DNA from: Alphaproteobacteria bacterium
GTDB lineage: Bacteria > Pseudomonadota > Alphaproteobacteria > Rhodobacterales > Rhodobacteraceae
Direction: 5' to 3'
Assembly: GCA_030424645.1 (NCBI GenBank)
Contig: JAUHWP010000012.1
Location: forward strand, 1 to 41,772
DNA: 41,772 nt
The notes beneath the pieces are model-generated. The model saw only the letters and a list, made by a program, of their open reading frames with translations, did no database searches and was not told the origin of the DNA. Every line of letters starts with the position of its first letter. Position 1 is the stretch's first letter. The position numbers were made by a program, and so were the translations under genes. This document shows positions 33,456-41,772 of this stretch, piece by piece.

Positions 33456-34253
33456 ATGACCGAGATGCTGCGCCTTGAGGGGTTGGTGAAACACTTCGGT
33501 GATCTTGAAGTGCTCAAGGGCATCGACCTGACCGTGATGAAAGGCGAGACAATCGTCCTGCTTGGGGCGTCCGGGTCCGGCAAGTCCACCCTGCTGCGTT
33601 GCGTGAACTTCATGGAGGTGCCGACCGGTGGTCGGGTTCACCTGATGGGCAACCAGATCGGCCGCGAGGGACGTGGCGGCAGCTTCGATTATGCCGAGCG
33701 GGATCTGGTTCCCATACGGGCGCGTGTGGGCATGGTCTTCCAGCATTTCAACCTGTTCCCCCACATGACGGTCCTGCAGAATGTCATGGAAGGCCCGCGC
33801 ACGGTGCTTGGCCTGTCGAAATCGGAATGCAAAATGCGCGCGCGGAAATACCTCGACAAGGTCGGTCTGGGCTGGAAGGCCGATGCGTGGCCGACGCATC
33901 TTTCGGGTGGCCAGCAGCAGCGTGTTGCCATCGCCCGCGCCCTGGCCATGGAGCCCGAGATAATGCTTTTCGACGAGGCGACCTCGGCGCTGGACCCTGA
34001 ATTGGTGGGCGAGGTGCTCGACACGATCAAGGAACTGGCCGACGAGGGAATGACGCTGATGATCGTCACGCACGAACTGGGCTTTGCCTATACGGTGGCT
34101 GACCGGGTCCTTTTCCTTTCGGGGGGGCGGATCCTTGAAGAGGGGCGTCCGGACGACATACTCCTCTCTCCGCGCGAGGAGCAGACGAAGTCATTTCTCA
34201 GGGGGCACAGCAGGTTCCGCCTGCCAGACACCCCAGGACAGGAGCAGGCATGA
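33456..34253 (+). CDS. Amino acid ABC transporter ATP-binding protein
   Basis: GASGSGKSTLLRCVN, LSGGQQQRVAIARALAMEPEIMLFDEATSALDPELV; start at MTEMLRLEGL. Confidence 0.92.
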   Translation: MTEMLRLEGLVKHFGDLEVLKGIDLTVMKGETIVLLGASGSGKSTLLRCVNFMEVPTGGRVHLMGNQIGREGRGGSFDYAERDLVPIRARVGMVFQHFNLFPHMTVLQNVMEGPRTVLGLSKSECKMRARKYLDKVGLGWKADAWPTHLSGGQQQRVAIARALAMEPEIMLFDEATSALDPELVGEVLDTIKELADEGMTLMIVTHELGFAYTVADRVLFLSGGRILEEGRPDDILLSPREEQTKSFLRGHSRFRLPDTPGQEQA

Positions 34254-35182
34254 GCAAAGACGAACACCATCGCGAAACCACCCATAGTGCCGAGGACGAC
34301 CCGCGCAATCAGGACATCCTGATCTATGTCAACGGGGAGCTGAAGCGGCGCGAGGAGGCCAAGGTTTCGGTTTATGACAGCGGCTTCATGCTGGGTGACG
34401 GGATGTGGGAAGGCATGCGGCTTTATAACGGCAAATGGGCCTTCTTCGACGAGCACATGGATCGCTTGTTCGAGAGTTGCACGGCGGTGAGCCTTGACAT
34501 CGGTATGGACCGCAGCGGCGTTCTGGACGCCTTGACCCGAACGGCGAAGGCGAACGGGATGACGCATGATGTGCATTGCCGGTTGATGGTCACACGAGGG
34601 GTCAAGGAGCGCCCCTTCCAACATCCGTCGCTGTCGCGGTCCGGCCCAACGGTCGTCATCATAATGGAGCATTCCCGACCAGTGACCGGCCTTCAGGTCA
34701 AAGGCATCCGGCTGGCCACAGTTCCCCAGGTGCGCGGCCTGCCGATGAGTCAGGACGCCAAGTATAACAGCCATTCGAAGCTGAACTGCGTCATAGCCTG
34801 CCTTCAGGCGGAACAGGCCGGGGCCGATGAGGGGTTGATGCTGGATCCGCATGGTTTCGTGAATACGACCAACGCCTGTAACTTCTTCATCGTCCGCAAG
34901 GGCGAAGTCTGGACCTCGACCGGTGACTATTGCATGAACGGCGTTACGCGGCAGAAGGTCATCGACATCTGTCGTGCCGAAGGCATTCCGGTCTTCACAC
35001 GCAACTACTCTCTCATGCAGGCTTACGGCGCCGACGAGGCATTCCTTACCGGCACATTCGGCGCGCAGACCCCGGTGGCCGAGATCGACGGCAAGCCCAT
35101 CGGCGTGAACGGGGGGCGCGGGCCGGTGTTCGATCGCATTCGGGCGTGCTACGCTGACTTGTTGAAGGAGAACACCAGTTGA
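34250..35182 (+). CDS. Class IV PLP aminotransferase (BCAT / D-amino acid aminotransferase fold)
   Basis: SVYDSGFMLGDGMWEGMRLYNG, KYNSHSKLNCV (PLP lysine region), NTTNACNFFIVRKGEVWTST, NGVTRQKVIDICR. Confidence 0.88.
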   Translation: MSKDEHHRETTHSAEDDPRNQDILIYVNGELKRREEAKVSVYDSGFMLGDGMWEGMRLYNGKWAFFDEHMDRLFESCTAVSLDIGMDRSGVLDALTRTAKANGMTHDVHCRLMVTRGVKERPFQHPSLSRSGPTVVIIMEHSRPVTGLQVKGIRLATVPQVRGLPMSQDAKYNSHSKLNCVIACLQAEQAGADEGLMLDPHGFVNTTNACNFFIVRKGEVWTSTGDYCMNGVTRQKVIDICRAEGIPVFTRNYSLMQAYGADEAFLTGTFGAQTPVAEIDGKPIGVNGGRGPVFDRIRACYADLLKENTS

Positions 35183-35859
35183 AGATCGAGCGCCTGACCG
35201 AAAGCACCCGCCGCGAGCACATCGTTCGCAGCCTGCGAGAACTGATCGTTTCGGGCGCTGTGCCCGCGGGCACGCGGCTTACGGAAACCGAGCTTTCCGC
35301 CCAGCTTGGTGTCAGTCGGGCGCCGCTGCGCGAGGCGATCCGGGAACTGGTATCTTCCGGGTTGCTGGTAAGCCAGCCATACAAGGGTCTTTTCGTGCGC
35401 GGTGTCTCTCATCGTGACTTGCAGGAACTTTATTCGCTGCGCACGACACTTGAACAAATGGCCTTTCGCGAATGCTGGGAAGTCCGCGACGCGGCGGCGC
35501 TGGACGATCTGGATGCGCGTCATGAAAGACTGGTGGAGTCCACCGTGCGCGGTGACGATCCGGTGGGCACCATCAACCTGGAAATGAAGCTGCACAGCTG
35601 GTGTTATGAGCTGTCCGGTCACCGTCTTCTGATGGACGCGTGGGAACACATCTTGCCCAGCCTGCAGTTTTACTTCACCTTGCATCAGAAGGCCCATGCC
35701 CGCCCCGGTCCGCGCCGGGATGCGCATGAGGTTTACGTGAAACTTGCCAAGTCGGATGACCTCTCGGCAATGCTGGCGCATCTTGAGGACCACATGCGAC
35801 AAGGATTGAAACGCACTGCCCAACTGCTCGGCACGGAAACCGAGAAGATCGAAAGCTAG
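35179..35859 (+). CDS. GntR family (FCD) transcriptional regulator, TTG start
   Basis: RREHIVRSLRELIVSGAVPAGTRLTETELSAQLGVSRAPLREAIRELVSSGLL, C-terminal FCD domain; overlaps aminotransferase stop. Confidence 0.88.
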   Translation: MKIERLTESTRREHIVRSLRELIVSGAVPAGTRLTETELSAQLGVSRAPLREAIRELVSSGLLVSQPYKGLFVRGVSHRDLQELYSLRTTLEQMAFRECWEVRDAAALDDLDARHERLVESTVRGDDPVGTINLEMKLHSWCYELSGHRLLMDAWEHILPSLQFYFTLHQKAHARPGPRRDAHEVYVKLAKSDDLSAMLAHLEDHMRQGLKRTAQLLGTETEKIES

Positions 35860-35937
35860 CTGATTACCGGCGACAAGACCGGACCCAGGCAAAGACCTGA
35901 CGAGCAAAACCAAAATGAAATGAACAGGGAGTTCAAA

Positions 35938-37533
35938 ATGTCACTTCGACAGATTCTCGCCACCGGCAGCGTGTTGGCTGCCCTTACAGCGGGTACCGCG
36001 TCAGCGCAAACCCTCGTCTATTGCTCGGAAGGGTCGCCCGAGGGTTTTGACCCGGCGCTTTACACCGCCGGCACCACCTTCGACGCATCCAGCCAGGCCA
36101 TTTATAACCGGCTTGTCGAGTTCAAGACCGGCACCACCGAAACCCAGCCGGGCCTTGCCGAAAGCTGGGAAGTCTCTGAAGACGGGCTGGAATATACCTT
36201 CAAGCTGCGCGCGGGCGTGCAGTTCCACAGCAACGACCAGTTCACGCCCACGCGTGACTTCAATGCCGATGACGTGGTCTTCACCTTCGAGCGTCAGCGC
36301 CTTGACGATCACCCCTATAACGCTGTCTCGGGCGGCACCTGGGAATACTTCGAGGGCATGTCCATGCCCGACCTCGTGAAGTCGGTCGAGAAGGTCGACG
36401 ATATGACGGTGAAGTTTGTGTTGAACCGCCCGGAAGCCCCGTTCGTTGCCAATATGGCGATGGATTTCGCGTCGGTTCTTTCGGCCGAATATGCCGATGC
36501 GATGATGGCCGCCGGCACGCCTGAGATGTTGAACCAGGCGCCGATCGGCACCGGCCCCTTCACCTTCGTAGCCTATCAGAAGGACGCCGTGATCCGTTAT
36601 TCGGCAAATGCGGACTATTGGGTCGAGGGACTGCCGAAAGTCGAAAACCTGGTTTTCGCCATCACGCCAGATGCTTCCGTGCGCTATCAGAAGCTGCAGG
36701 CAGGCGAATGCCATGTCATGCCCTATCCCAACCCCGCCGACATCGAAGCGATGAAAGCAGACGAGGGCATCAACGTGCTGGAGCAGGAAGGCCTGAACGT
36801 CGGATACCTTGCTTACAACACCACGGTCGCCCCTTACGACAATGCCAATGTCCGCAAGGCGCTTAATATGGCGATCGACAAGCAGGCAATCATCGACGTG
36901 GTGTTCCAGGGCTCTGGTGAAATCGCCAAGAACCCTCTGCCGCCCACCATGTGGAGCTATAACGACGCCATTGAAGACGATCCCTATGACCCCGAGACCG
37001 CCAAGGCGATGCTTGAGGACGAGGGCGTCACCGATCTTTCGATGAAGATCTGGGCAATGCCGGTGCAGCGCCCCTATAACCCGAATGCCCGGCGCATGGC
37101 CGAGCTGATGCAGGAAGACTTCGCGAAGGTCGGTGTGGATGTTGAGATCGTGTCCTATGAATGGGGCGAATACCTTGACCGCTCGCGCGCGCTTGATCGT
37201 GACGGTGCAATCCTGCTTGGCTGGACCGGCGACAACGGCGACCCGGACAACTTCCTTGCTGTGCTGCTTGGTTGCGACGGGCGCGAGAACTCGAACCGCG
37301 CACAATGGTGCTATGAGCCCTTCGAGGAGCTGATCCAGGAGGCCAAGGTCACGACGGATCAAGCCAAGCGCACCGAGCTTTATGAACAGGCGCAGGTCAT
37401 CTTCAAGGAGCAGGCGCCGTGGGCGACCATCGCGCACTCGGTGGTCTACATGCCAGTGCGCCCCGAGGTGCAAGGCTATCAGGTCCACCCCCTGGGCAGC
37501 CACATCTTCACCGAGGTGAGCCTGGCCGAGTGA
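35938..37533 (+). CDS. Dipeptide/oligopeptide ABC transporter substrate-binding protein (family 5)
   Basis: LVYCSEGSPEGFDPALYTAGTTFDASSQAIYNRLVEF...LAESWEVSEDGLEYTFKLRAGVQFH; AGGGAG 6 nt before ATG 35938. Confidence 0.9.
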   Translation: MSLRQILATGSVLAALTAGTASAQTLVYCSEGSPEGFDPALYTAGTTFDASSQAIYNRLVEFKTGTTETQPGLAESWEVSEDGLEYTFKLRAGVQFHSNDQFTPTRDFNADDVVFTFERQRLDDHPYNAVSGGTWEYFEGMSMPDLVKSVEKVDDMTVKFVLNRPEAPFVANMAMDFASVLSAEYADAMMAAGTPEMLNQAPIGTGPFTFVAYQKDAVIRYSANADYWVEGLPKVENLVFAITPDASVRYQKLQAGECHVMPYPNPADIEAMKADEGINVLEQEGLNVGYLAYNTTVAPYDNANVRKALNMAIDKQAIIDVVFQGSGEIAKNPLPPTMWSYNDAIEDDPYDPETAKAMLEDEGVTDLSMKIWAMPVQRPYNPNARRMAELMQEDFAKVGVDVEIVSYEWGEYLDRSRALDRDGAILLGWTGDNGDPDNFLAVLLGCDGRENSNRAQWCYEPFEELIQEAKVTTDQAKRTELYEQAQVIFKEQAPWATIAHSVVYMPVRPEVQGYQVHPLGSHIFTEVSLAE

Positions 37534-37608
37534 AACACAACCGGCGAGGCCCTGAACGGGGCCTCGCCAACCTTTTCTCACGCGCATCACAGGCAGGTTC
37601 CCCGACCC

Positions 37609-38700
37609 ATGCACCGCATTGATGAATACCGCGATGTCGCACGCACCCTCGGTGCAGATGCCGTCGCCCTCGTGCCCGGTCCGAATTTCGACAGGTTGAC
37701 CGGTCGCCACTTTCATTCCAACGAACGTCCGCTGGTGATCTTCGTGCCCGTCGAAGGTGCCCCGGCAGCAATTGTGCCGAACCTTGAACTGCGCTCATTC
37801 GACCTTGTCGGCTTCGCGGGCGAAGTCTTCGACTGGCGCGACCAGGATGGCTACCAGCACGCCTTCGAGGCGCTGGCCGCTCATCTGCCGCTGAAGCGAT
37901 TGGCCGTGGAAGGCCAGGTGATGCGCGTTTTCGTTCACCATGCGCTGGCCGCTGCCTATCCCGGGCTTGACCTTGTCGATGGCGAGACCTCGATCTCGGC
38001 CCTGCGGCTGATAAAGTCGCCCGAGGACGTGACCGCGCTGGAAACTGCGATCCGAATCTCTGAATCCGCCCTTGGCGATGTGCTGCCACAGGTGCGCGTC
38101 GGCCAGACAGAAAAGCAGGTCGAGAACATGCTCATGGCGGCGCTGTTCAATCACGGCGCCGACGACAAGGCCTTTACCCCGATTGTTGTGGCAGGGGATA
38201 ACACGGCCCGCCCCCATGCCTCGGCCCGCGAGACCTATGCTATCAAGCCCGGCGATGCGCTGCTGTTCGATTTCGGCGCCGCCAAACACGGGTTCATGGC
38301 CGACATCACCCGCACGGTCTTCGTCAGTCATGCCAGCAAGGAAGCGAAAGACGTTTATGAAACCGTTCTGCGCGCCAACCGGATCGGCCACGAGATCACC
38401 CGCGCGGGTGTAACCGCCCACGAGGTGGACGACGCTGTCATCTCGGTCTTGGAGGCATCGCCCTATGCAGACCGGATCCGCACCAAGACCGGTCACGGCC
38501 TTGGCCGCGCTGTGCATGAAGCCCCCTATATCATGCGCGGCAATCACCAGGTGTTGGAAGCGGGTATGGTCTTTACCGACGAGCCGGGGCTTTACGAGAT
38601 CGGCAATTTCGGCGTGCGGATCGAGGATGATCTGCTGGTGACCGACGGGGGGTGCCGCTCGCTCACCAGCTTTCCGCGCGAATTGACGGTGATTGGCTGA
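37609..38700 (+). CDS. M24 family metallopeptidase (Xaa-Pro dipeptidase-like)
   Basis: FDFGAAKHGFMADITRTVF, TGHGLGRAVHEAPY, MVFTDEPGLYEIGNFGVRIEDDLLVT contain the M24 metal ligands. Confidence 0.9.
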   Translation: MHRIDEYRDVARTLGADAVALVPGPNFDRLTGRHFHSNERPLVIFVPVEGAPAAIVPNLELRSFDLVGFAGEVFDWRDQDGYQHAFEALAAHLPLKRLAVEGQVMRVFVHHALAAAYPGLDLVDGETSISALRLIKSPEDVTALETAIRISESALGDVLPQVRVGQTEKQVENMLMAALFNHGADDKAFTPIVVAGDNTARPHASARETYAIKPGDALLFDFGAAKHGFMADITRTVFVSHASKEAKDVYETVLRANRIGHEITRAGVTAHEVDDAVISVLEASPYADRIRTKTGHGLGRAVHEAPYIMRGNHQVLEAGMVFTDEPGLYEIGNFGVRIEDDLLVTDGGCRSLTSFPRELTVIG

Positions 38701-39710
38701 TGCTGCGATTTTTCCTTTCCCGTCTGCTGACGTTCATTCCCACCTTCATCGGGGTGACACTGGTGTCTTTCGCCTTCATCCGCCTGTTGCCCGGCGACCC
38801 GATCATCGTCATGGCCGGAGAACGGGGGCTGACCGATGAACGCTATGCCGAGCTTCAGGAAAAGTTTGGCTTCGACCGCCCGCTTGCCGTGCAGTTCTGG
38901 GAATACCTTACCGGCGTGGTGCAAGGTGACCTGGGTGAAAGCTTCGTGACCAACAGACCGGTCTGGGACGAGTTCTTCGCGCTTTTCCCGGCCACGCTGG
39001 AGCTTTCGATTTGCGCCATCATCATCGCCATCCTGCTTGGCATCCCGGCCGGCGTGATCGCTGCGGTGAACCGGGGCAAGTTCTTCGATCGGGCGCTGAT
39101 GTCCACCGCGCTGGTGGGGTATTCGATGCCGATCTTCTGGTGGGCGCTGCTGCTTATCATCGTTTTTTCCGGGAATCTTGGCTGGACGCCGGTCTCGGGC
39201 AGGATCGACCTGCTTTACTTCTTCGATGATGTTACGGGCTTCATGCTGATCGACAGCCTGCTTTCGGGGCAGGACGGGGCGTTCCGCTCGGCGGCGCGTC
39301 ACCTGATCCTGCCGTCGATCGTGCTGGCCACGATCCCGCTTGCGGTGATCGCCCGGCAGACGCGTTCGGCCATGCTGGAGGTCCTGTCCGAAGACTATAT
39401 CCGCACGGCCCGCGCCAAGGGCCTGAGTTCGGGCCGAGTAAACGGGTTGCACGCGCTGAGGAACGCCATGATCCCGGTGATCACGGTGATCGGCCTGTCG
39501 GTGGGCACATTGATGGCCGGGGCAATCCTGACCGAATCCATCTTTTCCTGGCCCGGCATCGGCAAGTGGATGGTCGATTCCATCTTCCGCCGTGACTATC
39601 CCGTTGTTCAGGGCGGGTTGCTGCTGATCGCGCTTATCGTGATGCTCGTGAACCTGATCGTCGATCTTCTCTATGGCCTCATCAACCCCAGAATCAGGCA
39701 CCGCGAATGA
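38700..39710 (+). CDS. Dipeptide ABC transporter permease (DppB-like)
   Basis: MLRFFLSRLLTFIPTFIGVTLVSFAFIRLLPGDP, EDYIRTARAKGLSSGRVNGLHALRNAMIPVITVIG; ATGA overlap. Confidence 0.92.
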   Translation: MLRFFLSRLLTFIPTFIGVTLVSFAFIRLLPGDPIIVMAGERGLTDERYAELQEKFGFDRPLAVQFWEYLTGVVQGDLGESFVTNRPVWDEFFALFPATLELSICAIIIAILLGIPAGVIAAVNRGKFFDRALMSTALVGYSMPIFWWALLLIIVFSGNLGWTPVSGRIDLLYFFDDVTGFMLIDSLLSGQDGAFRSAARHLILPSIVLATIPLAVIARQTRSAMLEVLSEDYIRTARAKGLSSGRVNGLHALRNAMIPVITVIGLSVGTLMAGAILTESIFSWPGIGKWMVDSIFRRDYPVVQGGLLLIALIVMLVNLIVDLLYGLINPRIRHRE

Positions 39711-40615
39711 CCGATACAAGCATGACCTCCGCCGCTACCTCTGCCCCGCAACCGCCAAGCCGGCTGCGCGAGTTCTGGAGTTATTTCAGCGAGAACCGAG
39801 GAGCCGTCATCGGGCTTTATGTTTTCGGCTTTCTGCTGCTGGTCGCAATCCTTGCGCCCCTGATTGCGCCCTATGACGCGGCCACCCAGTTTCGCCAGCA
39901 TACGCTGACACCGCCGGTCTGGGCCGAGGGCGGAACCTGGGACTTTCCGCTGGGCACCGACCCCTTGGGCCGGGACATGCTCTCGCGGTTGATGCATGGC
40001 GCACGATATTCTTTCTTTGTCGGACTTGTCGTCGTGGCCGTGGCAGCCTCGGGAGGGATTCTCTTCGGTCTTATCGCAGGCTTCGCGCCGCGCTGGCTGG
40101 ACACGTTCATTATGCGGGTGATGGATGTGGTGCTTGCCTTCCCCTCGCTGCTGCTTGCCCTTGCGCTGGTGGCCATCCTCGGGCCGTCGCTGCTTAATGC
40201 GATGATCGCCATCGCTATCGTCCAGCAGCCGCACTATGTGCGCCTTACCCGGGCGTCGGTGATGAACGAACTGACCAAGGAATACGTGACCTCGGCGCGT
40301 GTTGCAGGCGCCGGGTTGCTGCGCCTGATGTTCGTGACCGTGCTGCCCAACTGCCTTGCGCCGATCATCGTGCAGGCCGCGCTGTCCTTCTCGAACGCCA
40401 TCCTGGATGCAGCCGCGTTGGGCTTTCTGGGGATGGGCGCGCAACCCCCCATCCCGGAATGGGGAACCATGCTGTCGGAAAGCCGCGAATTTATCCTGCG
40501 CGCATGGTGGGTCGTCACCTTCCCCGGCATTGCCATTCTTGTGGCCGTGCTGGCGATCAACCTGATGGGCGACGGATTGCGTGACGCGCTTGATCCCAAG
40601 ATGAGAAGGAGCTGA
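39707..40615 (+). CDS. Dipeptide ABC transporter permease (DppC-like)
   Basis: LGTDPLGRDMLSRLMHGARYSFFVGLVVV, KEYVTSARVAGAGLLRLMFVTVLPNCLAPIIVQ. Confidence 0.92.
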   Translation: MTDTSMTSAATSAPQPPSRLREFWSYFSENRGAVIGLYVFGFLLLVAILAPLIAPYDAATQFRQHTLTPPVWAEGGTWDFPLGTDPLGRDMLSRLMHGARYSFFVGLVVVAVAASGGILFGLIAGFAPRWLDTFIMRVMDVVLAFPSLLLALALVAILGPSLLNAMIAIAIVQQPHYVRLTRASVMNELTKEYVTSARVAGAGLLRLMFVTVLPNCLAPIIVQAALSFSNAILDAAALGFLGMGAQPPIPEWGTMLSESREFILRAWWVVTFPGIAILVAVLAINLMGDGLRDALDPKMRRS

Positions 40616-40618
40616 GCG

Positions 40619-41611
40619 ATGTCACTCCTGCGCATCCGCAACCTTTCGGTAGACTTCCAAACCTCGGGTGGCCTGTTTCGTGCAGTCGACAGCGTGGACC
40701 TTGAGGTGAATGCAGGCGATATCCTTGCCATCGTTGGGGAAAGCGGTTCCGGCAAATCGGTGTCGATGCTTGCTGCCATGGGCCTGCTACCGTGGAGTGC
40801 CAAGGTCACTGCCGACGAGATCAGTTTTGACGGCACAGACCTTGGTGGCTTGCGCGGATCCGCCCGCCGCAAGCTGATCGGCCGCGATATGTCGATGATA
40901 TTTCAGGAACCGATGTCCTCGCTCAATCCCTGCTTCACAATAGGGTTCCAGATCAAGGAGGTGCTGCGCCAGCACCTTGGACTGAAAGGCAGCGCGGCGA
41001 CGGACCGGGCGATAGAACTGCTCGACATGGTCGGCATTCCCGATCCAGCCCGGCGGCTCAGCGCCTTTCCGTTTCAGCTTTCGGGGGGCATGAACCAGCG
41101 CGTGATGATCGCCATCGCCATCGCCTGCACGCCGCGCCTGCTGATCGCTGACGAGCCGACCACCGCGCTTGACGTAACCATCCAGGCACAGATCCTGGAA
41201 TTGCTGACCGGGCTTCAGGCCGAAACGGGGATGGGGCTGATCCTGATCACCCACGATATGGGCGTGGTGGCCGAAACGGCCGAGCGCGTTTCCGTACAAT
41301 ACGCTGGCCAGAAGGTAGAGGAGCAACCGGTGATCGACCTGTTCGACAGACCGCAACACCCCTATACCGCTGCCCTGCTGGCCGCCCTGCCGGAACGCGC
41401 CACCGAGCGCCGCCTGCCCACCATTCCCGGTGCCGTTCCGGGGGCTTTCGATCGACCGCAGGGGTGCCTTTTCTCGCCGCGTTGCCGCTATGCCGATGAA
41501 ACCTGTCGCACCGTCGCACCACCCGTGCAGAGCGCGGCGCTTGGCTGGGCGCGTTGCCACTATCCACTGTCCGCAACCGAGGGCGTCATAGCCGAGGAGA
41601 CTGCACAATGA
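40619..41611 (+). CDS. Dipeptide ABC transporter ATP-binding protein (DppD-like)
   Basis: [73 protein letters not shown]-terminal oligopeptide domain. Confidence 0.93.
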   Translation: MSLLRIRNLSVDFQTSGGLFRAVDSVDLEVNAGDILAIVGESGSGKSVSMLAAMGLLPWSAKVTADEISFDGTDLGGLRGSARRKLIGRDMSMIFQEPMSSLNPCFTIGFQIKEVLRQHLGLKGSAATDRAIELLDMVGIPDPARRLSAFPFQLSGGMNQRVMIAIAIACTPRLLIADEPTTALDVTIQAQILELLTGLQAETGMGLILITHDMGVVAETAERVSVQYAGQKVEEQPVIDLFDRPQHPYTAALLAALPERATERRLPTIPGAVPGAFDRPQGCLFSPRCRYADETCRTVAPPVQSAALGWARCHYPLSATEGVIAEETAQ

Positions 41612-41772
41612 GCGATCCGGTCGTCGTTGCCGAAAACCTCAGCCGCGATTACGAAGTCGGCGGCGGGCTGTTTTCCAAGCCGAGGATTCTGCAGGCCGTC
41701 GCCGGGACCAGCTTTTCCGTGGCGGCAGGCAAGACCCTTGCCATCGTGGGCGAAAGCGGCTGCGGCAAGTCG
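41608..41772 (+). CDS. Dipeptide ABC transporter ATP-binding protein (DppF-like), truncated by window end
   Basis: [55 protein letters not shown], runs off end. Confidence 0.88.
   Translation, partial: MSDPVVVAENLSRDYEVGGGLFSKPRILQAVAGTSFSVAAGKTLAIVGESGCGKS

Noticed and set aside
36001-37716. 571-aa minus-strand ORF antisense to the peptide-binding protein
   Set aside because: Shadow ORF; + strand product is clearly a family 5 SBP.

Overview
GC-rich window, probably alphaproteobacterial (Rhodobacteraceae-like by gene content), dominated by metal and cofactor acquisition. (1) 1-5.4 kb, minus: hmuT fragment, hmuS, and a FatBCD/CeuE-type ferric-siderophore ABC transporter. (2) 5.6-13.5 kb: three cobalamin riboswitches. 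One faces left onto a 5'-truncated nrdF remnant, one faces right onto a glycine-betaine Rieske monooxygenase pair (gbcA/gbcB-like), and one lies upstream of a small ORF and a split methionine synthase (metH). (3) 13.7-19.5 kb: a putative Zur regulon with two tandem Zur-like boxes ahead of COG0523 GTPase, DUF1826, His-rich DUF2796 (ZrgA-like), ABC ATPase, FtsX-like permease and two DUF3299 proteins. (4) 19.6-28.0 kb: a second siderophore system (SIP reductase, Fep-like ABC transporter, TonB receptor, AraC regulator) with a CTGAC-N7-GTCAG palindrome in its divergent promoter. (5) 28.0-28.7 kb: degraded region with an IS6-type transposase N-terminal remnant. (6) phoX. (7) 31.2 kb to window end: polar amino-acid ABC transporter, class IV aminotransferase, FCD-GntR regulator, M24 peptidase and dipeptide-type ABC transporter, with a TTGTCGACAA palindrome upstream. 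All assignments come from reading the sequence and from recall of protein families; no searches were run.
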